In this document: piece by piece, positions 57,366 through 64,000 of the stretch
How the letters are laid out: every line of letters begins with the position of its first letter
Numbering within the stretch: position 1 is the first letter of the stretch
Source: Podospora bellae-mahoneyi
Lineage: Eukaryota > Ascomycota > Sordariomycetes > Sordariales > Podosporaceae
Length of the DNA stretch: 64,000 nt
Assembly (NCBI RefSeq): GCF_035222275.1
Contig: NC_085886.1
Location: 744,001 to 808,000, forward strand
Direction of reading: 5' to 3'
Translations under genes and position numbers: made by a program
Notes under the pieces: generated by a model
Told to the model about the DNA's origin: nothing
What the model saw: only the letters and a program-made list of their open reading frames with translations
Databases searched by the model: none

Positions 57366-59457
57366 ATGTATCCGCCACGGTTAATACGGCCACTACGGCC
57401 CTTATTGCAGGGGCGACTGGTATGATTCTTGGATGGCGGCTACAGAACAAGAGAGAGGACAGCAAGCTGACTTTGTGGTGGTTGCGATATGTGACAGCCC
57501 CTCGCCCTGCGTCGACCGGTACAAGTCGGCATCCCGCGTGCCTCGACACAGCTCCGCACAAATTCTACAAAGTTAGCTTGCGCCAATTGGTTTTGTTTTG
57601 GGGGGAGATATGTTGACGAGTTTTGTTTCTAGAGCTCCAGAGCCACCAACGACGACGACGAGCAAGACGCCCTCACCTACCACCCCCGCTGCTGCCGCCG
57701 CCCCGACGACACCTGCTGCTGCCACTCCTGCCCCCGAGACCCCTGCTGTGAAGACTGCGCCGGAACCGACGGTTGTTGCGCCGGCGGATATTCCTGTTAC
57801 AAAGACTGTTGAGGTTCCTCCTGTTGCTGAGGCCCCTGCTGCTGAGGTTGAAGCTGCTGCTGCTGTTGTACCAAAAACTCCGGTTGTTGCCCCGGCTGAT
57901 GTGCCTGTGGCGAAGAATGCCGAGACGGAGGTGCCAGTGGAGGAGGTGAAGGAGGTTGCTGTGCCCAAGGTTGAGGAGGTTCCTGTTGCGAAGGAGGAGG
58001 CGCGGAAGGTTGAGGTCAAGGAGACGGCTGCTCCTAAGGCCGAGGAGGTTGTTGCGCCTGTGGCTGAGGAGACCAAGGCTGCTGAGGTTGAGACACCTGT
58101 TGTCGCTAAGGAGGAAGCGCCGGTTGCTGCTGCTGAGCCCCAGGTTGTGGAGACTCAGGCTGAGCCAGAGGCCGAAGCTGCTGCTGTTGCGCCGAAGGCT
58201 GAGGCTGTTTCTGAGGTCAAGGAGGAGACTCCGGTCGCTGCGAAGCAGGAGGCCCCAGTAGCTGCTAAGGAACAAGTTCCACCTGCCGTCAAGGAGGAGG
58301 TTCCCATCGTGGAAGAGGCTTTGGCTGCGGTTAAGGAAGAGGCTCCGGTTGTTGCCAAGGAGGAGGAGGTGCCAGTCGCGGAGGAGGTCGATCCAGTTGC
58401 TTTTGTCACTAAGAAGCTTGCCGCCGCTGAGGCTGCCGCTGCTAAGGTTGCCGCTGTTAAGGCTGCCGCGGCTAAGGCTGCTGCTGCTGCTCCTGCTCCT
58501 GAGCCTGTTGCTACACCAGCACCTAAGGCCCCTGTTGCCGCTGAGCCAGTTTCTACCCCTGAGCCTGCTGCTACCCCAGTGGCCGAGGCTCCTGCTACCC
58601 CCGCGGCTGCCGAGTCTGCTGTCGCCGCCACCCCCGCGGCTGAGACTCCCGCTCCGGTTGCCCCTGAGGCCAAGGCGGTTGCTTCCACGAGGTAAGATAT
58701 CCTGTTGAAGGCTGGACAACCAATGACACACAAAGACTGACACTTGTCTCCACACAGCACCAAGCCCAAGAAGGCCAAGAAGCCCGCCGCCCCCAAGCCT
58801 TCCTCTCTCTACGTCCGTGACGACAAGCCCATCGGTACCACCGAGCTCTCCCGCATGCCCCGCGCCCTTGAGGCCCTTTACCTTGAGCCTCTCCGCCACG
58901 AGGCCGAGTGGGGCGTCCCCACATGCGACCTCCAGCTCCGGTCGTACTCCCTCCGCAACCTCGAATTCTTTTGTGACTTTGCCCTCCGTGCGGCGTACTA
59001 CATTGGCCTGCCTGCCTTTGGACCCGTGCCACTTCCCAGGATCACCGAGAGATGGACCGTCCCCAAGTCTACTTTCGTGCACAAGAAGTCGCAGGAAAAC
59101 TTTGAGAGAATCACCCTGAGGAGGTTGATCCAGATCAAGGATGGGCACCCGGAGACGGTGCAGTACTGGTTGGCGTTTTTGCAGAAGTATGCGTATTATG
59201 GGATTGGTATGAAGGCGAATGTGTGGGAGTTTAGCAGATTGGGTATGTTTTTTTCCTCTTGCGTGTGGAATATGTTTGACAGATGCTGACGTTGGTATTC
59301 AGATGTGGCTCAGGAGATGGACGATAGTCTCCCGAAGACAAAGAAACTGCTCGAGAGCAAGTGGAAGCATATGGGTGCTCACGACAAGATGCCCTTTATG
59401 GAGGATTTGGAGGAGTACCTTGCGAACGAGAGGAGAAAGATTCCCGGTGGGAGGTAG
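57366..59457 (+). CDS. RSM10: Mitochondrial small-subunit ribosomal protein uS10m with long A/E/V/P-rich extension
   Basis: uS10 of the mitochondrial 37S subunit (yeast Rsm10). Five exons, 57366-57419, 57498-57571, 57633-58691, 58758-59242 and 59303-59457, are all in phase and give 608 residues. The first two exons encode a textbook presequence, MYPPRLIRPLRPLLQGRL then RRPVQVGIPRAS, so ATG 57610 inside intron 2 is not the start. Residues about 43-395 are a low-complexity stretch of A, E, V, P and K. The S10 domain at about 415-560 reads YLEPLRHEAEWGVPTCDLQL, then FALRAAYYIGLPAFGPVPLP, then RRLIQIKDGHPETVQYWLAF. Yeast Rsm10 is about 200 residues, so the extension triples the protein. Confidence 0.93.
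57700..58670. repeat. Low-complexity GCT/GAG/GTT/CCT codon region inside uS10m
   Basis: Irregular runs of Ala, Glu, Val, Pro and Lys codons (for example EEVKEVAVPKVEEVPVAKEE and TPEPAATPVAEAPATPAA). Long open frames arise on both strands from this codon bias and are not genes. Confidence 0.8.
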
Positions 59458-59653
59458 AAAAATAAATATAGACGGGAAAGAATTGTATGTATAGGCTTGG
59501 GTGTGCTGCTGTGTATTTACTGTACGAATACCAGAAATGTGTATGGCAATTTTGGGCGGGTGTGATTGATTTTGTCTATTCCAAATGATGTGAATATTCA
59601 CAATGTAGCATTTCCTTCCCTATCATACACATTCCGTTACCATTTGCTGGCTC

Positions 59654-60980
59654 TTAATCAAGCCCAATCGCCTCCCTAACCTTCTCCATCGTCCTCTCGG
59701 CGCTCTCTTTCGCGCTTTGTGTGCCTACCTCCTCGGTTTCCTTGACCCGCTTCCTATTCGCCTCTGTATCCTCCTCAAGCAACAAGAACCTCTCCCTCAC
59801 CTCCTCCAGCCCCGCAACAACAGCGTCAGCAGTCAGCATCTTCAGCTGCGCCAGTGTAACGTCTTTGCACTCCTCCGCCACCTTTTCCCCCGTCTTGCCC
59901 GTGAACCCGCCCAAGATCTCGAGCAGATTCGCCACGCCCGGCCTGTTGACAGGATCATACTCCCCCACTGTGGCACTTATGCTATCCGTCCGTGCAGAGT
60001 TGATCTTTTTCCTTATCGTCGCCTCGTCGTCGTTGATGAAGATTTTGGACTTTGGGTTGGGGTCGGACTTGGACATTTTTTTGGTGGGGTCCTGGAGGGA
60101 CATGATGCGGGAGGAGGAGGAGTCGAGGGAGATTGTTTGGGGGGAGGGGAAGATGTGGGTGGACCAGGCGGAGTGGAAGTTTGTGACGCACTCTCGGGCG
60201 AACTCGAGGTGTTGCTTTTGGTCGGAGCCGACGGGGACGTGGGTTGAGCGGTGGAGGAGGATGTCGGCTGCTTGGAGGATTGGGTAGGAGAAGAGGCCGT
60301 GTTTGAGGGCTGGGGAGGAGATTGTTGGGTCTGGGGAGGAGGAGGAAAGGGGGGTGGAAGTGAGTGTGGAGAGTTTGGACTGGGAGGGGGGTTAGTGAGA
60401 GGGGTGGTAAAGGGGTATATAAGGCGAATGTACCTTCCACTGTGTCATACGGGATAGATAGCCTGTTGAAGCGGTGCAACTGAGGATCCATTGCAGCTCG
60501 GCATGCTGAGGTACACTCCCCTGATAAAAGATGATGCTCCGTTCTGGGTTGAGGCCGATGGCAAGCAGGGAAGTGAGCATCTCACGCCTGTTTTGGCGGA
60601 GCTTGTCTGCGTTGCCTGGGATGGTGAGGGCGTGCAGGTCGACGATCGAGAAGAAGAGCTTGTCCGCCTCGCGGGCGTTGTCTTGCATGTCCTTCCATTG
60701 CTTCAACGCGCCGAGGTAGTTCCCTAGGTGTGGCACGCCGGTGGGTTGGATCCCGGAGAAGATAATTTTTGGCTTGGACGCATCCCCCTTGATGATCGAC
60801 TTGATTGGGGGTGACTTCTTTGAAGGATAATTTCTTAGCGAGTGACTTCATAAAACGGAACTTCTTGGTGGGTGAGCTCACATCATGATGGATGAGTGTT
60901 GTTGACAAGGTTCTTGAGTTTCTTGGTAATTTGCGCGCCAATCGAGGGGCACTACGGCCCAATTTGACAGTGATATTCAT
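59654..60980 (-). CDS. MSW1: Mitochondrial tryptophanyl-tRNA synthetase
   Basis: Class I synthetase charging mitochondrial tRNA-Trp. Exons 60882-60980, 60434-60817 and 59654-60379 are in phase and give 402 residues, the bacterial/mitochondrial TrpRS size. A basic, arginine-rich presequence (MNITVKLGRSAPRLARKLP) leads into KIIFSGIQPTGVPHLGNYLG, which includes the HIGH-type motif HLGN (about residue 63). KMSKS lies in QDPTKKMSKSDPN at about 260, and LQAADILLHRSTHVPVGSDQ matches the family. The tail is a charged helix (EVRERFLLLEEDTEANRKR). It converges with uS10m, another mitochondrial translation gene. Confidence 0.95.
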
Positions 60981-61223
60981 TTTGAATGTTACTGGAGAAG
61001 AATTGTACTGGACGAACCTCTGTTACCCTCAGAGTTCATCCAATCTCACCTAGTCGTTGCTCAAAGCTTCAAATTCGGAGTTGCGGCTCAAACATCCTGG
61101 CAAGTATAGCGCACGGACCATATCGCCATGTGATGCATAGCAACAAGTGACAGAATTTGATCTGATTCAACAGATTATCATTGATTATCAAATATCTAAA
61201 GTCCCGAATGGTATATAGGAAGC

Positions 61224-63044
61224 TCATCTCCTCCCTGCTCTTGTCCCCTGAGAATCCGCTGGCCACCCATCCACAGCCCCTTCGACCTCCTCCAAGAAAG
61301 TCGCCGCATTATGCACCGTCGTACCACCCAAAACGACTCTGACCCCAGGACTGCTGGCATTGATACCCGCCACCATCTTCGCCTCTTCGTACGTAGCTCC
61401 TCCAATGATAAACACAATGATATCCTGCGGCTTATCTTTCACGCTTGGGCTGCCCTCCACAAAGGGATACTGCCCTTCTTTTAGTTTCCCCTTCACCAAA
61501 TTTTGCAGCGTGGTTTCCAGCAGAGGGGAGTGTTGTGTGTAAACGTTTTCAACGCCCTTGAGGCCCTTGAATCGTGAGTTGGCTGCGCTGAACAGACCCG
61601 TCGACTCGAACAAGTCGGTAATACCGCCTGCTCCCGATGCCGAGGCGTGGAGGGATTGGTGGTAGGTAAGAAGTTTGTTTACAAGGGAGGCTTCCCGTAC
61701 AGACACTCCACCAACTGTGATGAGGAGGTCGACGAGCAACGGGAGAGCGTTGGATGGGTGCCTGCTGTAACGAAGCCCATAGAGAGCTACCAGGGTAAGT
61801 TTGGAAGAAGGGAGGAGAGTGGGCGATTGAATTTGTGTTTGTATATTCTATTGAAAGTCAGCAAGAGAGTCTGCGCTTCTATGTTTAAGGAAGAACCATA
61901 CCTTGAGATCAGCTCCATGGTTGTCGTTACAAGCTATGCTTTGTTCCAACTCGCTGACTTCCATCAAATGTTCTGCGCCTATTCGCCTGCTCAGTTCAGA
62001 GACGAGGGCGACATGCTTGCTGACATTTCCCGAGAGTTTCCGGAACTCGGGGTACTCTTCAATGAAACGCTTCATATCGGCTATTGACTCAATGTCGGCG
62101 TTGTTCTTCGTCTTCGATTGGTATTGCTCAACATAGTCTTTGATGTTACTGCCCAAGTCGCCAAAGTTGAGATACATATTCTTCTTGAAGAATGGGTCTT
62201 GATCTTGAGATAGAACAATCTCTTTGAGCTCGGGACGGATGTCGGGTACACTGCTTAGGTCTACACGACCGTTGTGAATACCGAGAAGATGATGTACCAT
62301 GGCCTGGTACGTCCACTGCATGAGCAAGGGGGTGATGGGGTCTTCTCTTCGGTCTAGGATGAGAAGGATTGGTGGTGTGTCAACCTTGCGGAAATCAAAG
62401 AGCTGGTCCTCTTGTGTGATGTGATATCGCACTTCTGACGCCAATTTTTGAGCCAGGGGGCTAGACTTCTGGTACCTGATGAGGGGCTTCTTCTTGAGCG
62501 ATAGCAGGACAGCAATGAGGCCTTCAGATGCACGTTGAAGAGAGTCTCTATTCCACGTGTCCGGGCTCCCACCCCATAGGCGGTACAGAGGCTGAGACAT
62601 GTTGAGAGAGAACAGGTCGGGATTGATGATCACATAGTCCAGAAAATACTCTTGAACGAGCTTCACAACTTCGTGATCGTCGGCCTCGGCCAAACGTTCC
62701 AATGTGGACTTTTTGGCAATATTGCTGAAGAAAAGATGGTATTCTCCGTATTTAGGCTCCCTCAGCTCATCAATAAGAAGGCCTATGGAATCCGGGTCTG
62801 GTCTCACGAAACACAGGCAACGTAGATGGCGCATCTTTTCCCGGTTCGGCTTGTCTAGGCGATCTGTGAGGTACACCTCATGGTTGAGAAGCGTTGATTG
62901 CGTGACGGCGGTCGATATGAAAGCCATAGTTTCCCTGTCCAGCAGTAGAATCTTCATCTTGGCCGATTGCGACGTCCCCGATGTGCTGTCGCCGGCCGAC
63001 ACCATCTTGGTGACGTAGCTCGTCACGGCCTGCACCACGTCCAT
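61224..63044 (-). CDS. VPS45: Sec1/Munc18 protein Vps45
   Basis: SM protein that binds the syntaxin Tlg2/Pep12 and guides SNARE assembly in endosome and vacuole traffic. Exons 61902-63044 and 61224-61847, with GTATGG donor, CAATAG acceptor and phase 0, give 588 residues, the family size. The start MDVVQAVTSYVTKMV leads to KILLLDRETMAFISTAVTQS, the SM domain 1 signature. DTPPILLILDRREDPITPLL is the conserved domain 2-3 strand, and DIIVFIIGGATYEEAKMV near the end is the usual SM C-terminal motif. The second exon restores LTLVALYGLRYSRHPSNALP. Confidence 0.95.
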
Positions 63045-63437
63045 CGTTCCTCGGGTTCGGAGTTGACCCTGGGTGAATTCGGTTCGACGGGAGCGTGGAT
63101 TTTATGTTGTTCCGAACAAAAGTTCTGAGAAAGGATCGTAGAATTATCGCAGAACAATTGGTCATCGACGTCGTGATACTGAATTAGTGTGTATAAGAGT
63201 GGTCCTGAAGGTTGAACCTGAAAGAGGTGAGCTGTGTTCCTTGGAGCTCCCCTGTGGTTGGCGCCAAGAGTGTCTAATCCGGGGTGCCTGCCGCAGCTGT
63301 TGGGCCCCTGCAGTCGGCACGCAGCGGGCCAGTGACACGCTACGATAAGATAAGAGCACTATCTTTCCAGCGCCTTGTCAAGTTGAAAGCTGCCGTCATC
63401 GCATTCTCGAATTTCTTGAGCAGCGTTCGAGTTCAAA
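63045..63437. other. Divergent promoter VPS45 / MMM1
   Basis: 393 bases between divergent starts. No gene is seen. Confidence 0.4.
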
Positions 63438-64000
63438 ATGGCACAAGATGTTTGCCCAACAAGATCGGAGCCCTCGTGAGTACTTTTCAATTCTGTTTTC
63501 TTACTGTCAATTGTTTCCGTGGCTGACTGGCAATCGTCCTTTTTTCAGATTATCTTTTCTCCAGGGTCTCATCCTTGGGCAGCTGTCAGTAGTGCTGCTG
63601 ATTGCTGCCTTTATCAAGTTCTTCATCTTTGGCGAAGCGCCATCGGCGGAAGAAACGGCGTCTATCCGAGCCACCGAACGAAGGTCACGAACTCTTGCCC
63701 ACAAGAAATCTCTACTTAGTCTTCGGTCCGCAGCCACACAACGCCAGGGTTCCCAACCACCAGCCCTACCCGCCCTCAACAAGAAGAAATCGAGCATTCT
63801 CCGATCGAATCCGCCGACCCTGACCATTGGCTCGATTCTTGACAAGACTTACTACAAGGTGGACAGCCACCAACCTGAAAGTTTGGACTGGTTCAATGTC
63901 TTGATTGCCCAGACCATTGCGCAGTTCCGCAGTGATGCGCAGCATGACGACGCCATACTCACATCTCTGAGCAAGACCCTCAACGGGACTTCGAGGCCGG
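63438..64000 (+). CDS. MMM1: ERMES subunit MMM1, N-terminal part (runs off the right edge)
   Basis: ER-anchored subunit of the ER-mitochondria encounter structure; its SMP domain transfers phospholipids with Mdm12. Exon 63438-63475 (MAQDVCPTRSEP) joins exon 63549 onward in phase at a GTGAGT/TTTCAG intron. The single membrane segment at about 16-38 (LILGQLSVVLLIAAFIKFFI) is followed by a basic linker (RSRTLAHKKSLLSLRS). The SMP domain begins TLTIGSILDKTYYKVDSHQP and continues SLDWFNVLIAQTIAQFR. It is cut at the window end after LNGTSRP. Wording is very close to other Sordariales MMM1 proteins. Confidence 0.96.

Noticed and set aside
57598-57612. Start of uS10m at or near ATG 57610
   Set aside because: That ATG lies inside an intron with good signals, and the upstream exons give a proper presequence in phase.
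57673-59148. 491-codon antisense frame opposite uS10m, and other long frames on both strands at 57.6-58.8 kb
   Set aside because: They come from the biased GCT/GAG/GTT codons of the uS10m extension, contain only low-complexity L/S/R/G sequence, and have no splice or start context.

Overview
The window is nuclear DNA of a filamentous ascomycete. It is very probably a Sordariomycete, and protein wording in MMM1, mL60, Nup82 and PIK1 suggests Sordariales (a Podospora/Chaetomium/Neurospora relative). The evidence is short introns of about 44-95 nt with GTRNGT-type donors and CTRAC branch sites, intron-rich housekeeping genes on both strands, roughly 50% GC, and long gene-free spacers. I recognise no transposon, LTR element, CRISPR array or tRNA gene. 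I resolved 25 genes, two of them cut by the window edges, plus one doubtful locus. Exon models were read by hand from splice signals, and reading phase was checked across every junction.

Layout. 0-11 kb: CBR1 (partial), a DUF3605/GIG1-like protein, the SND2/TMEM208 ER-targeting factor, APC/C subunit CDC27, a solitary histone H4, TRAPP subunit TRS20, mitoribosomal mL60 and cap-binding CBP20. 11-24 kb: nucleoporin NUP82, an unrecognised RS/polyproline protein, a 3.6-kb gene-free spacer and the PI4-kinase PIK1. 24-35 kb: a methionine/LAT-type permease with an apparent 3-nt exon, an unrecognised 825-residue five-exon protein and NC2-alpha (BUR6). 35-40 kb: a doubtful small locus, a membrane-anchored alpha/beta-hydrolase and D-xylulose kinase. 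40-53 kb: a SUN-like SLP1 protein, an 11-exon Mei2-like RNA-binding protein, a 3.2-kb repeat-scarred spacer and exocyst SEC15. 53-64 kb: HAP5 with an in-frame stop near its end, FCF2, mitoribosomal uS10 with a giant low-complexity extension, mitochondrial TrpRS, VPS45 and ERMES subunit MMM1 (partial).

The genes do not form a pathway cluster. They are a typical housekeeping mix covering mitochondrial translation (mL60, uS10m, MSW1), membrane traffic (TRS20, PIK1, SEC15, VPS45, SND2, SLP1), transcription and chromatin (H4, BUR6, HAP5), RNA (CBP20, FCF2, Mei2-like) and cell cycle (CDC27).

The most interesting items are splicing and decoding oddities: the HAP5 stop followed by 44 in-frame, coding-looking codons; the 3-nt exon in the permease; 18-nt and 31-nt exons inside the Mei2-like RRM; a GC-AG intron in CBP20; and two hidden 5' exons that give uS10m its mitochondrial presequence. 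A diverged 170-bp tandem repeat at 48.1-48.5 kb looks like the product of repeat-induced point mutation. I did not find a convincing new multi-gene system.
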